Assembly: GCA_903884005.1 (NCBI GenBank)
Contig: CAISDA010000013.1
Location: 1-64,000 of the forward strand
DNA from: an uncultured Ignavibacteriota bacterium
GTDB lineage: Bacteria; Bacteroidota; Ignavibacteria; UBA10030; UBA8401
Length of the DNA stretch: 64,000 nucleotides
Direction: 5' to 3'
Below, one piece after another: positions 25,908 to 34,676 of the stretch. Position 1 is the stretch's first letter, and every line of letters starts with the position of its first letter. Position numbers and translations under genes: made by a program. The notes under the pieces were generated by a model, which saw nothing but the letters and a program-made list of their open reading frames with translations, was not told the DNA's origin and did not search any database.

Positions 25908-27035
25908 ATGGTGCGTCCGTTCTTTAAATTGATGCTATGCGTTTCGCTGTTTGCAACACGATCGCCCTCGCAATCACAGCGCATGGCAACGATGATCGGG
26001 ACCGTGCTGGACGATTCCACGGGAGTCCCGCTCGAAAACGTAAATGTGTTTCTTGCTCAAACGACACTCGGCAGTAACACCGGCGTGAACGGCGGATTCG
26101 AGATTAAAAATATTCCGCCGGGAGCATACGACTTCATCGCTTCCCGACTCGGATACAATACGCATAAAGTCCAATTGTCCCTCCCGGCCGAAACCCGGCC
26201 AATCACAGTCAGGCTCCATCCTGTCTCTATGCCTTTGGCCGAGGTCATCGTCTCTTCGACAGTGCCAACACAATGGCTGAAACAACTGGAACGGTTCCGA
26301 AAAATGTTCCTTGGGAGTTCTCTGAATGCGAAGGAATGCAAAATTATCAATCCCGAGGTGCTCGATTTCACGGATGACGGTGAACGTTTCAGCGCTTCAG
26401 CGCGTGCGCCTCTTGAGATTGAGAATGACGCCCTCGGGTACCGCGTCTTCTATATTCTCCGTGTTTTTCATATGGAGCCTGTGAGGGAGACCTTTGGAGG
26501 AGTGATCGGGAGAGGGTATGCACTGGTGTATGATGGGTCTCCACGGTATTTCGAGCTCGAAACTTCGGAGCCGGATATGCTGAAACGGTGGAAGAAGAAT
26601 CGAATGAGTGCCTATGAGGGGTCGCAGTGCCATTTCCTCTCAGCATTGGTGAGGGGGAGTTGGGAGGAGGATGGATTTATCATCAGCGTGATGCCCGAGC
26701 TCAATATCCATAATACTCCGATCAACCGGGAGGCAGTGACACCCCGTACTATAGACCGCATTCTTACGTCCGCCGTATCGTGGAAAGAAAAAACGCTGGA
26801 GTACCAAGGAGTGTTGGAGATCGAGTACACGCGAAAGCGTCTCGACCCTGCGGTCGAAGTGTTGCGAAAGCAAGGAACCGAATCGCCGGTGTCATGGCTC
26901 CGATTGAATCATCGGTCGATCACCATCAACTCATATGGCTTGTCGATGGAAAGCCTTCCGACGACCGCGTACGGATATTGGTCGTGGCAGCGGTTTGCCG
27001 ATAAACTGCCGTTAGACTACCAGCCGGAAGAGTGA
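25908..27035 (+). CDS. Exported protein with carboxypeptidase-regulatory-like domain
   Basis: This 375-residue protein has a signal peptide (MVRPFFKLMLCVSLFATRS) and then a CarboxypepD_reg-like beta-sandwich (about 30-110, GTVLDDSTGVPLENVNVFLAQTTLGSNTGVNGGFEI). The rest has no domain I can name. The N-terminal domain is the one found at the start of TonB-dependent receptors and many FCB surface proteins; here no TonB plug or barrel follows, so it is not a receptor. I chose the ATG at 25908 because it opens the signal peptide. It ends about 40 bp before the tandem-repeat arrays. Function is unknown. Confidence 0.75.
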   Translation: MVRPFFKLMLCVSLFATRSPSQSQRMATMIGTVLDDSTGVPLENVNVFLAQTTLGSNTGVNGGFEIKNIPPGAYDFIASRLGYNTHKVQLSLPAETRPITVRLHPVSMPLAEVIVSSTVPTQWLKQLERFRKMFLGSSLNAKECKIINPEVLDFTDDGERFSASARAPLEIENDALGYRVFYILRVFHMEPVRETFGGVIGRGYALVYDGSPRYFELETSEPDMLKRWKKNRMSAYEGSQCHFLSALVRGSWEEDGFIISVMPELNIHNTPINREAVTPRTIDRILTSAVSWKEKTLEYQGVLEIEYTRKRLDPAVEVLRKQGTESPVSWLRLNHRSITINSYGLSMESLPTTAYGYWSWQRFADKLPLDYQPEE

Positions 27036-27076
27036 TACGCACGCTGGAATTTTCCCGACCGATGATGTTCTCTTGC

Positions 27077-27118
27077 TGTCCGTTCACTGATGTCCGTTCA
27101 CTGATGTCCGTTCACTGA
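27077..27118. repeat. Three perfect 14-bp tandem repeats
   Basis: TGTCCGTTCACTGA is repeated three times without change. The array lies 40 bp after a stop codon and just ahead of a second array of different period, in the 330-bp interval before the MASE1 kinase gene. Confidence 0.95.
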
Positions 27119-27130
27119 GAAGTCCTCTGA

Positions 27131-27210
27131 CTGTAGAAGCCTTTGACTGTAGAAGCCTTTGACTGTAGAAGCTTTTGACTGTAGAAGCCTTTGACTGTAG
27201 AAGCCTTTGA
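27131..27210. repeat. Five 16-bp tandem repeats
   Basis: CTGTAGAAGCCTTTGA is repeated five times, with one T-for-C change in the third unit, ending 158 bp before the kinase start. The perfect units suggest recent slippage. As the period is not a multiple of three, the array is unlikely to be coding. Copy-number changes could alter promoter spacing of the kinase gene. Confidence 0.95.
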
Positions 27211-27368
27211 CTTTGGACCGCTTGTATATAGTGAGGATTTGCATTACATTCAAAAACGGGTCATACCAGACACGGCCATTGACATACGTTTCGAAATCGA
27301 TCATGCATCCATAAAGAGCCGCCGGCCATTTTTTTTGGCGACTTCAATCGGTGTAGAGGTGTTGAACG

Positions 27369-30218
27369 ATGAAGCACATGCACTCACAAGCATTTTCAGA
27401 TGGTGAATATTTAAATTCTTCCGGAGTCATCGTTCCGTTGGTTGCTGCCGTGTATGCTGCGGCTGCCTGGGTGAGTTTTACACTCCGGATAGAACCGGGC
27501 AACATCGCTCCAATTTTTCCCTCCGCCGGCATTGCCCTTGCCGCCGTGTTGATACTCGGCCGTCGTGCCATGGCCGGAGTGCTGGCCGGTGCTATTTTAG
27601 CAAGCATGATCGCTCATTTTCATGAATGGGGATCCTTTGTCGCCGAGTTATCGAGTGTGTGGCCGTTTGCACTCGCCAATGGAATCGGCGCCATGGCGGG
27701 TGCGGGTGCGGGCGCGCACTTCGTGCGCCGCTTCAGCGACGATGAATATCCCCTGAGCAGCGGACGGAATGTAGTGAAGCTGATCGCTATCGGTGCATTC
27801 GGCGCCTGCATGATCAATCCAACAATTGGAACCGTGAGTTTGACATGGGGAGGGCTGATTCCCTGGGGACGGTTCGGTCATTCCTGGCTCACCTGGTGGG
27901 TGGGTGATGTGTCCGGAGTTATTGTAGCAGCCCCCCTCATACTGGCATGGTATTATGAACACTCACTCCGTGAGAATCTCCGTGACAAGGCGGAAGCGGC
28001 AGGACAGGGGGCAGTGCTGATTCTGCTGTGTTATGTCGTGTTCTTTCGGAATGCACCGTTTGAATACGGACTCATCCCACTTTTACTGTGGGCTGCATTT
28101 CGTTTTGGCATGCGTGGCGCTTCAAGCGCAGCAGCGGTGATTGCGATCCTGGCAACGATCGGAACCAGCCTTGGCAGCAGCACCTTTGCGAGTGACGCAG
28201 CCGATACGTCGCTGCTTCTGTTATTCTCATTTTTAAGCGTGACGATCACCTGTGCTCTCTACCTGGCAGGAGTGCTGGCCGAGCGCAACCGGGCTAAGGA
28301 ATCGCTTCACGAAAGCAAAGAACAGTTTAAATCTCTTGTCCACGACATGCAAGTCGGGGTGCTGCTGCAGGGGCCGAGTGCTGAAATTTTCCTCTGCAAT
28401 CCCAAGGCGCTCGAGTTGCTGGGTATCAGTGAAGAGCAACTGTTGGGCAAGACATCATTTGATCCGGATTGGAATGTCATACACGAAGACGGCTCGGATT
28501 TTTCCGGGTCTGAGCATCCGGTGCCGCGGGCCATTGCGACGCGTCGGCCGGTTCAAAAAATTGTCATGGGGGTGAATCGGCCGTTGACGGGCGATCGGGC
28601 GTGGCTGTTGGTGGATGCGGAGCCGCAATGCGACAGCAATGGTACAGTGAAACAGGTGGTATGCACATTTGTGGATATCACCGAGCGCAAACGCGCTGAA
28701 GAGAAAGTCGCCCGGCTTGCCGCCATCGTCGAAAGTTCAGACGACATTATCATCAGCAAGACGCTGGATGGGATCGTAACGAGTTGGAACAAAGGCGCAG
28801 AAATGATCTACGGCTACACCGAAGCGGAAATGGTCGGAAAACCGATTTCCGTGCTGGTTCTTCCCGATCGGGCCGATGAACTGCCGATTATTCTTGAAAA
28901 AATAAAAAACGGGGAACATATCGCGCATTATGAAACACTCCGTCGGCGGAAAGACGGACAGACTGTTCATGTGTCGCTGGCCATTTCACCCATTCAAACC
29001 GTGGACGGGAGTATTATCGGTGCCTCCACCATCGGCCGTGATATTACCGAACGCAAGGTGTCTGAAGAACTGGTCCGTGACATGCAGCGCAGGCAAAGCA
29101 TAGGCATACTCAGCGCCGGCATCGCCCACGATTTTAACAACCTGCTCGGCAGCATGATGGGAAATATTTCGCTCGCCCAGACGCAGATGCCTGCCGGCCA
29201 TCCATCGATACACAATATGGAGAACGCATTATTGGCAATGGATCGCGCTGCGCACTTGACGCAACAGATGCTTGCCTATGCGGGGAAGGGAAAATTTCAG
29301 ATCAGGACGATCGATGTTGCATCCATGATCAGTGACCACATGAACCTATTCAGCGTGTCATTGCCCAAGAACGTCGCGCTGGCCACGCATCTTCCCTCCG
29401 TGCCAGTCTTCGTCAATGGGGACCCGGGCCAGATCGAGCAGATCATCATGAACCTGATCATCAATGGAGGAGAAGCGATCGGTGACGAGCAGGGGGTGGT
29501 GTCTATTACGCTGACTGAAGCCGCGATGGGACGCGGCGACCTTGCAGACTATGGAAGGCTTACGAACACACCGTTGGCCGAAGGCAGTTATGCGCTTCTT
29601 GAGGTGAGCGATACCGGCATGGGAATGGGCCCGGAGATGATTAAGAAGATCTTCGATCCATTTTTCACGACAAAGTTCATTGGACGCGGCCTGGGCCTCT
29701 CCGCTGTGCTTGGGATCATTCAGGGGCATAAAGGCGGCATTTACATTAAAAGCGCCGAGTCGATCGGGACGACATTCCGCGTGATACTTCCTGCGGTTGC
29801 TTCGCCGGTGCCTTCCGAAGTACGTGAAATAACTGAAACTCAGGTGCACGCGGAGGCCCCGACGATTCTTGTGATCGATGATGAAATGGATATCGCCTCA
29901 ATGGCACAAGAAATACTGGAGTCCGAACAGTATCGTGTCCTGGTGAAGCTGAATCCTGTCGAGGGGATTGAGATCTACCGGCAGCGGCAATCGGAAATAG
30001 ACCTTGTGCTGCTCGACCTGACAATGCCGGAAATGACGGGGAAAGAAGTGGTGGATCGCCTTAAGGCAATAAATCCCGATGTAAAAATAATCGTCACCTC
30101 CGGATATTCTGAAGACGAGGTGAACAAAAAAATAGGCATTGCAAACGTATCAGGGTTCATACAAAAGCCGTACCGCCTGGAGTCTCTGATATCGATGGTC
30201 GGCAACGCCATACGTTGA
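27369..30218 (+). CDS. MASE1-PAS hybrid sensor histidine kinase
   Basis: This 949-residue membrane kinase begins with a MASE1 sensor (about 20-310, eight or so helices; PSAGIALAAVLILGRR and WWVGDVSGVIVAAPLILAW are typical). Two PAS/PAC domains follow (ends VDITERKRAEEK near 445 and GRDITERKVSEE near 565). The transmitter has H587 in GIAHDFNNLL, N-box NLIINGGEAI, and G-boxes DTGMGMGPEM and GRGLGLSA. The receiver has acidic pair DDE and phospho-acceptor D883. It resembles the 14068 kinase in its second half, ending with the same SGYSED and KPYR motifs, so the two are related. Tandem repeats occupy its upstream region. Confidence 0.92.
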   Translation: MKHMHSQAFSDGEYLNSSGVIVPLVAAVYAAAAWVSFTLRIEPGNIAPIFPSAGIALAAVLILGRRAMAGVLAGAILASMIAHFHEWGSFVAELSSVWPFALANGIGAMAGAGAGAHFVRRFSDDEYPLSSGRNVVKLIAIGAFGACMINPTIGTVSLTWGGLIPWGRFGHSWLTWWVGDVSGVIVAAPLILAWYYEHSLRENLRDKAEAAGQGAVLILLCYVVFFRNAPFEYGLIPLLLWAAFRFGMRGASSAAAVIAILATIGTSLGSSTFASDAADTSLLLLFSFLSVTITCALYLAGVLAERNRAKESLHESKEQFKSLVHDMQVGVLLQGPSAEIFLCNPKALELLGISEEQLLGKTSFDPDWNVIHEDGSDFSGSEHPVPRAIATRRPVQKIVMGVNRPLTGDRAWLLVDAEPQCDSNGTVKQVVCTFVDITERKRAEEKVARLAAIVESSDDIIISKTLDGIVTSWNKGAEMIYGYTEAEMVGKPISVLVLPDRADELPIILEKIKNGEHIAHYETLRRRKDGQTVHVSLAISPIQTVDGSIIGASTIGRDITERKVSEELVRDMQRRQSIGILSAGIAHDFNNLLGSMMGNISLAQTQMPAGHPSIHNMENALLAMDRAAHLTQQMLAYAGKGKFQIRTIDVASMISDHMNLFSVSLPKNVALATHLPSVPVFVNGDPGQIEQIIMNLIINGGEAIGDEQGVVSITLTEAAMGRGDLADYGRLTNTPLAEGSYALLEVSDTGMGMGPEMIKKIFDPFFTTKFIGRGLGLSAVLGIIQGHKGGIYIKSAESIGTTFRVILPAVASPVPSEVREITETQVHAEAPTILVIDDEMDIASMAQEILESEQYRVLVKLNPVEGIEIYRQRQSEIDLVLLDLTMPEMTGKEVVDRLKAINPDVKIIVTSGYSEDEVNKKIGIANVSGFIQKPYRLESLISMVGNAIR

Positions 30219-30249
30219 ACGACGCCCCGCTGCGATGTACGACATGATT

Positions 30250-30275
30250 GCCGGCGGCGCGCGCCGGCGCGCCGG
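30250..30275. other. GC-only palindromic segment
   Basis: GCCGGCG, GGCGCGCGCC and GGCGCGCCGG overlap in a 26-bp G/C-only run 30 bp after the kinase stop. It can fold on itself in several ways, and it may end transcription of the kinase gene. There is no T-run. Confidence 0.4.
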
Positions 30276-30324
30276 TGATGAAGCCTGCCGAATCATTTCC
30301 ACTGTTTCATTCAGACTCAAACGC

Positions 30325-30966
30325 ATGAACAACATTTGCAGTACCCTGCACATCTTATTGTCACAGCTGCCACGATTGGATGCATCGTCCGATATGCGTC
30401 AACTCCCCCTGAACGGGATTTATGTATTCTTTGAAAAAGGGGAAACAGCGCACCGCACAGACAGAATCGTCCGCATCGGAACTCATGCCGGAAAAGACCA
30501 GATGGTGCTGAAGTTGAAGCTCCACGTTGTCAATGAGCATAAGGACAAGAGCGTCTTTCGCAAAAACATCGGCAGGGCGATTCTGAACGGAGTGAACGAC
30601 CCCTTCCTTGCGCAATGGAATGTGGATCTCACGACAAGCGCAGCAAAGCAGAGGCATGCGGGAAGCATAGACACAGGAAAACTTCACGTCGTTGCGATGC
30701 GCGTGACAGACTATATTCACCGCAACATTTCGTTCGCCGCAATCAGAGTGGACGAGAAGGCGCAGCGGCTTCTTTGGGAGTCGAAAATCATTTCCACCGT
30801 GTCGCAATGCAGCGAATGTCGACCATCGAATAATTGGCTTGGCCTTCATTCCCCCAATGAAAAAATACGTGAAAGCGGGCTATGGCTTGTCAATGAACTG
30901 TATCAAGAACCGTTGTCTGAAAGCGAATACGAAGCGCTGACGGCGCTTGTCGTACCGAATGCATAA
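30325..30966 (+). CDS. GIY-YIG-like nuclease-fold protein (probable)
   Basis: From the ATG at 30325 the product has 213 residues. LPLNGIYVFFEKGE, then RIVRIGTHAG (about 28-60) resembles the GIY...YIG start of the GIY-YIG fold, with IG replaced by VRIGTH. The following region has a basic helix (VFRKNIGRAIL) and later CSECRPSNNWLGLHSPNEKIRESGLW, which is shared by uncharacterised proteins of this type. Catalytic Arg and Glu positions cannot be placed with confidence, so nuclease activity is unproven. The frame from 30235 would run through a GC palindrome, so I prefer the later ATG. It stands alone. Confidence 0.5.
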   Translation: MNNICSTLHILLSQLPRLDASSDMRQLPLNGIYVFFEKGETAHRTDRIVRIGTHAGKDQMVLKLKLHVVNEHKDKSVFRKNIGRAILNGVNDPFLAQWNVDLTTSAAKQRHAGSIDTGKLHVVAMRVTDYIHRNISFAAIRVDEKAQRLLWESKIISTVSQCSECRPSNNWLGLHSPNEKIRESGLWLVNELYQEPLSESEYEALTALVVPNA

Positions 30967-31043
30967 TTCAGCCCGGCCCGCGTCGTCGGGCGACCTGCCG
31001 TACCTTTGAATGATTCGCCATCTCCGATAGGAAGGATCCACAT

Positions 31044-31295
31044 ATGTCTCTCACGGTGCAACGATTTGTTTCGGTCGTGTCCACCTACATCCTCAGCCGA
31101 TCGTTGTATTGGTCGATCGATTTTTATCCGGCGAACCGGTTATCGCTCGCGCCGGGGATAGCGATCGAATTTACAATTTGGATCGCGCTCTATTATGCTA
31201 TCATGTGGCTGCTCGAGAGAATCTTCCCGCCGAAGGAAACTGCACCGCTTCGCGGTGGGGGCGAGATACCATCTCGCCCTACAGTGCGTCGTTGA
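31044..31295 (+). CDS. Small two-helix membrane protein
   Basis: This is an 83-residue protein with AGGAAGG eight bases before ATG. It has a hydrophobic segment near 8-25 and a second one at 38-58 (GIAIEFTIWIALYYAIMWLL). Its last 16 residues (LRGGGEIPSRPTVRR) are encoded by a palindromic repeat element (31242-31287), so the natural end has probably been altered by that element. No family is recognised. Confidence 0.5.
   Translation: MSLTVQRFVSVVSTYILSRSLYWSIDFYPANRLSLAPGIAIEFTIWIALYYAIMWLLERIFPPKETAPLRGGGEIPSRPTVRR
31242..31287. repeat. GGGCGAGAT palindromic element, copy 1
   Basis: GCACCGC-TTC-GCGGTG is followed by GGGCGAGAT-ACC-ATCTCGCCC (arms 31259-31267 and 31271-31279) and then TACAGTGC. 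The same sequence recurs at 34574 and, more worn, at 50034. It overlaps the end of the small membrane protein gene and lies just past the stop of mnmA on the other strand. Confidence 0.85.
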
Positions 31296-31308
31296 TGTTT
31301 CGGCTGAG

Positions 31309-32430
31309 TTACTCTTGCACAGAATCGATGACCGCTCCGCCGACGAGGTCGTCGCCTTCATAAAACACAACGGATTGTCCGGGAGTGATAGAGCGCCGGG
31401 GCGCCGCGAACCGCACGTTCACGGTGCCGTTGCCGTCGCCGGTGCCGTCGAGCTGCGTCACGAAGGCCGTGTCGCCCGGGTCTTTATAGCGGATCTTTGC
31501 TGTGAGCGTCATCCCGGTGCGCAGGTGCTCGTATTTTTGCAGATTCACTTGAGATGCAGTCAGGGCGGCGTGATAGAGGTCCTTTTCGTAGCCGACGGTG
31601 ATCACGTTTTCACGATAATTTATTTCTGTGACGTAGAGCGGATCGGGGTGAGCGATTCCCAGGCCCTTGCGCTGGCCGATGGTATAGAACGGAAATCCCC
31701 GATGGCGTCCGACGACGTCATCATGCAGTACGATCTTGCCGTTTTCCACGAGCGGTGCGAGCGTTGGATTTTTGTGCTTTAAAAACCGCTCGTAGTTATT
31801 GTCCGTGATGAAACAGATCTCGTAACTTTCACCTTTCGCCGCAGTGCGCAGGCCGAAGCGCTCTGCGAGGCCGCGGACCTCCGCTTTGGTATAGCGGCCG
31901 AGGGGGAAGAGGGTATGCGCGAGCGAATCCTGCGACACGTTCCAGAGCATATACGACTGATCCTTTGAGGCGTCTTTGCCGCGCGAGATGACGTAGCGTT
32001 GAGTGCTGTCGTCGATGCGCAGTTGTGCATAATGTCCCATCGCAACATAGTCCGCCCCGAGCTGTCTGCCCTTGCGCAGGAGTTCCTCCCATTTTATTTT
32101 CCGGTTGCAGATCACGCAGGGATTCGGCGTGCGGCCGTGGAGATATTCTTCCATAAAATTATCGATCACGGCACGTCCGAAGACTTCCGAAAAATCCATC
32201 ACGTAGTGGGGAATCCCCAGTTGTGCGGCGACGCTGCGCGCATCGTTAATGCCGTCGAGCGAGCAGCAGCTCTTGTCTCCTTCGACCGTGCCGCCAACGT
32301 CGTCGTGATCGAATGTTTTGATCGTGATCCCGATGACGTTATAGCCTTGTTCGACCAGCAATGCCGCAGCAACGGATGAATCGACCCCGCCGCTCATGCC
32401 CACAATCACCGTGTTCTTTGTGCTTTCCAT
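31309..32430 (-). CDS. mnmA: tRNA-specific 2-thiouridylase MnmA
   Basis: This 373-residue enzyme makes 2-thiouridine at wobble position 34 of tRNA-Lys, -Glu and -Gln, using sulfur relayed to it as persulfide. The PP-loop GMSGGVDSS is at 11-19. The catalytic Cys105 (TPNPCVICN) and the second active-site Cys206 (YEICFI) are both present, and so are FPLGRYTKAEVR and GQRKGLGI. It is of normal length and ends in the usual C-terminal beta domain. A Bacteroidota-type promoter (32435-32465) abuts the start so closely that the message would be leaderless or nearly so. Confidence 0.97.
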   Translation of the reverse strand: MESTKNTVIVGMSGGVDSSVAAALLVEQGYNVIGITIKTFDHDDVGGTVEGDKSCCSLDGINDARSVAAQLGIPHYVMDFSEVFGRAVIDNFMEEYLHGRTPNPCVICNRKIKWEELLRKGRQLGADYVAMGHYAQLRIDDSTQRYVISRGKDASKDQSYMLWNVSQDSLAHTLFPLGRYTKAEVRGLAERFGLRTAAKGESYEICFITDNNYERFLKHKNPTLAPLVENGKIVLHDDVVGRHRGFPFYTIGQRKGLGIAHPDPLYVTEINYRENVITVGYEKDLYHAALTASQVNLQKYEHLRTGMTLTAKIRYKDPGDTAFVTQLDGTGDGNGTVNVRFAAPRRSITPGQSVVFYEGDDLVGGAVIDSVQE

Positions 32431-32434
32431 GACT

Positions 32435-32465
32435 AAAATATACCCAGAAAAATCGGAACTCCAAA
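32435..32465 (-). promoter_or_regulatory. Bacteroidota-type promoter of mnmA
   Basis: Read on the minus strand: TTTG, 19 nt, TATATTTT, ending 5 bp before the ATG. The same layout occurs before other genes in the window. Confidence 0.6.
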
Positions 32466-32469
32466 ATAG

Positions 32470-34539
32470 TTACAGGGAAATGTCGGCCTGAAACGTAAGC
32501 TGCGGATCGGTATTGCCGAGGGTTTCATCGTCGCCCGAGCCGAGCGTTGCGACATTCCATTTGGAGAGAGAGCCGAATTTCAGCGAAAGGCGGACGCCTG
32601 CAGAGACGGCATAATCGGCCATGATGAACCAGCGTGAGCCCTGTCCGAACAGCATGGAAGTGGATGCCGCGCCGCGCACATCGGGCTCGTACATGGATAA
32701 TCCCGATGCGTACGAATCGGTGTCGAAGAAGACGATGCCTGCGCGCCAGCCCAGTCCGATGTCTCTGTACTGCTTGGCGATATCGGTTGCCAGGAGAATT
32801 CCTTTTTCCGAATGGCTCGAAAGGGAATACGACACGCGTGTGAAATTGCAGCGCTGCGTGAACGTATACTGTCCGGCGCTTGTGTAGCGGACCTGGAAGC
32901 GGAGCGTTGCCTGGCGATGCTCGTCGATGACCGCGTGGAGGGCATCGTCCGGTTCCGTGAGGAGCGAATGAGTTTTATATTTCATCTGGACGATCGAGGA
33001 GAAATTTTTTGCCGCAGCGCCGTCGAGGCGCAGAACGTACTCCACGCCTTGTTTATTGAAGACGAGCGGATCGTCGATTGAAAAATGATCGACGTAGGCG
33101 AACAGTCCCAATGCGCGCGCGATGTTCCAGTCGAATCCGGCATAGACCCCGCGCTCGCCGTTGACCTCGCCCCGGTCCGAGAACGCGCGGGCGAACGGAT
33201 TGTTATACCTCGCGGAGTAGGAACGGAGGTGGACGGCAAATGCAAAATTGGGCGCAGCGCGGTAGATCGTGCCCAGGACGCCGTTAAACGAATTCATGCC
33301 GTGGCCGGCAATTTCTCCGAACACCGCCAGCGGCTGCACCGCGGCATTGAAGGCGAGCCCGACGGCCCGCATGCTGCTGCCTTCGAAACCATACGGACAC
33401 GATGCCGCGATCACCCTGTCGTAGCCGGCTGCGACACTCGAGAGCGTGACCGATACGGCGGGCAGGGGAGCCACCGTGGCGATGAGTCCGGAGGCTGTTT
33501 CGGTGACCGCATTGATCTTCCCCGTTTCATTGGCGGAGCGGAACAGTCCAGACGCATAGAAACTGGTGATGGCGCCCTCATCGTTTGTTGTTGCCGGAAG
33601 CGGCCGATGCGAATAAAATGCCGTGAGCGACCACACGCCCGAGCGGAGCGAGCCTGCAGCTCCGCGGAAATAATTGAACTCGTCGCGAGAGAGATAGGGA
33701 ACGAGGGCCGCGCCGTATTTTTTCGTTTGCGTGATGGACATGGTGCCCTTGGAAAATAGCGATGCGCGGGAAAGGACGAGCCCTTCGCCCGCGTTGACGG
33801 TATACGCCCCTGCCACAAGCTGATCGATGATGCCGATGCCGTGGACGGAGGCGTAGCCGGTAAAAAATCCGTTCGAAAAATTTTCGCCCGGATCATGTTC
33901 CAGTATGAACCCCGCCGATGCCGGCGCATTCGAGAGTTGTATCCGTTGCACGGAGTGCACAGGCGATCCGCTCCATTTGTTCTCGCGTGCGCCTTGTGTT
34001 TCGGTGAAGTCTTTTTCGATCGTGGACCGTATGGAGACACGTGTTGTGGCGAAGTAAGAGTGCTCTCGTTCAGCCTGCAGCGGGAAGAACTGGCGGCTGT
34101 CGTAGGGCGCGCGCGCCGAAGAGGCGTCCGCCGAATCTTGCGCAACGTTTGAAATATCGGTCCCGAAGGGAGAAGGTGAGAACGCTGGCACGTCCTCGCC
34201 GATGATGCCGCGCGGATTGACGTCCGGATGAGCGTGATAATATTCGATCTCATCGATGAAGGCGGAGGCGCCCAGTTGGTCGTCGCCCGCTTCTTCGAGC
34301 ATGGATTCGACGGACGGACGGGAGCGGCCTGTAGAATCATTGGCGCGTGCCGTGGCGATCGGTTGAAGCCGGCCGGAGGCTGCGCTATCGGGAGGGAGCA
34401 TTGTACGCCCGCCTGCGCGGACGAAACACAGCAAGAGCAGCGCGGCCAACAGAACGAGGCGCATGCGAATGACTGGATATGGCAGGATGCGCGTTGGTTC
34501 AAGCACGACCGGAGCGGAAAATGTGATACCAGCGTTCAT
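32470..34539 (-). CDS. Outer-membrane beta-barrel protein (HhH-OMP-like, without HhH)
   Basis: From the ATG at 34539 (GGGGAGGG upstream; the frame to 34605 runs into a repeat) the protein has 689 residues with a signal anchor near 25-45. After a low-complexity part (to about 160) comes a long series of amphipathic beta-strands, and the chain ends in FQADISL, the hydrophobic ending usual for barrels. EHDPGENFSNGFFTGYASVHGIGIIDQLVAGAYTVNAGEGL resembles the barrel of FCB proteins that normally carry an N-terminal ComEA-like helix-hairpin-helix region. I see no HhH motif here. Role unknown; transport of DNA is sometimes assumed for the family. Confidence 0.6.
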   Translation of the reverse strand: MNAGITFSAPVVLEPTRILPYPVIRMRLVLLAALLLLCFVRAGGRTMLPPDSAASGRLQPIATARANDSTGRSRPSVESMLEEAGDDQLGASAFIDEIEYYHAHPDVNPRGIIGEDVPAFSPSPFGTDISNVAQDSADASSARAPYDSRQFFPLQAEREHSYFATTRVSIRSTIEKDFTETQGARENKWSGSPVHSVQRIQLSNAPASAGFILEHDPGENFSNGFFTGYASVHGIGIIDQLVAGAYTVNAGEGLVLSRASLFSKGTMSITQTKKYGAALVPYLSRDEFNYFRGAAGSLRSGVWSLTAFYSHRPLPATTNDEGAITSFYASGLFRSANETGKINAVTETASGLIATVAPLPAVSVTLSSVAAGYDRVIAASCPYGFEGSSMRAVGLAFNAAVQPLAVFGEIAGHGMNSFNGVLGTIYRAAPNFAFAVHLRSYSARYNNPFARAFSDRGEVNGERGVYAGFDWNIARALGLFAYVDHFSIDDPLVFNKQGVEYVLRLDGAAAKNFSSIVQMKYKTHSLLTEPDDALHAVIDEHRQATLRFQVRYTSAGQYTFTQRCNFTRVSYSLSSHSEKGILLATDIAKQYRDIGLGWRAGIVFFDTDSYASGLSMYEPDVRGAASTSMLFGQGSRWFIMADYAVSAGVRLSLKFGSLSKWNVATLGSGDDETLGNTDPQLTFQADISL

Positions 34540-34573
34540 ACATGACCCTCCCCATAGTAACTCACAGAACCCC

Positions 34574-34620
34574 GCACCGCTTCGCTCGAGCGGGCGAGAT
34601 AACATCTCGCCCTACAATGC
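34574..34620. repeat. GGGCGAGAT palindromic element, copy 2
   Basis: GCACCGCTTCGC is followed by GGGCGAGAT-AAC-ATCTCGCCC (arms 34592-34600 and 34604-34612) and TACAATGC. It lies between two minus-strand barrel genes. It shares both the left part and the palindrome with copy 1 at 31242. Confidence 0.85.
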
Positions 34621-34646
34621 TGCGTCTGAGAAACGGATATTTTCAC

Positions 34647-34665
34647 GTGGGGTGGTGAACCCCAC
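34647..34665 (-). terminator. Hairpin after the PorV/PorQ-like gene
   Basis: GTGGGGT (34647-34653) and ACCCCAC (34659-34665) form a 7-bp stem 12 bp past the stop codon at 34677. There is no T-run on the minus strand. Confidence 0.4.
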
Positions 34666-34676
34666 ATTCATGAACG

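Noticed and set aside
27077-27210. Possible CRISPR array
   Set aside because: Units of 14 and 16 bp are directly adjacent without spacers and no cas gene is near; these are simple tandem repeats.
30235-30324. Longer N-terminus of the GIY-YIG-like protein
   Set aside because: It would translate a GC-only palindrome; family-like sequence begins only after 30325.
33411-34502. 363-residue minus-strand frame
   Set aside because: Out-of-frame shadow of the outer-membrane barrel gene; Arg/Ser/Pro-rich without motifs.
34584-34605. Longer N-terminus of the 32470 barrel protein
   Set aside because: Codons upstream of 34539 fall in or next to the palindromic repeat, and GGGGAGGG fits the ATG at 34539.
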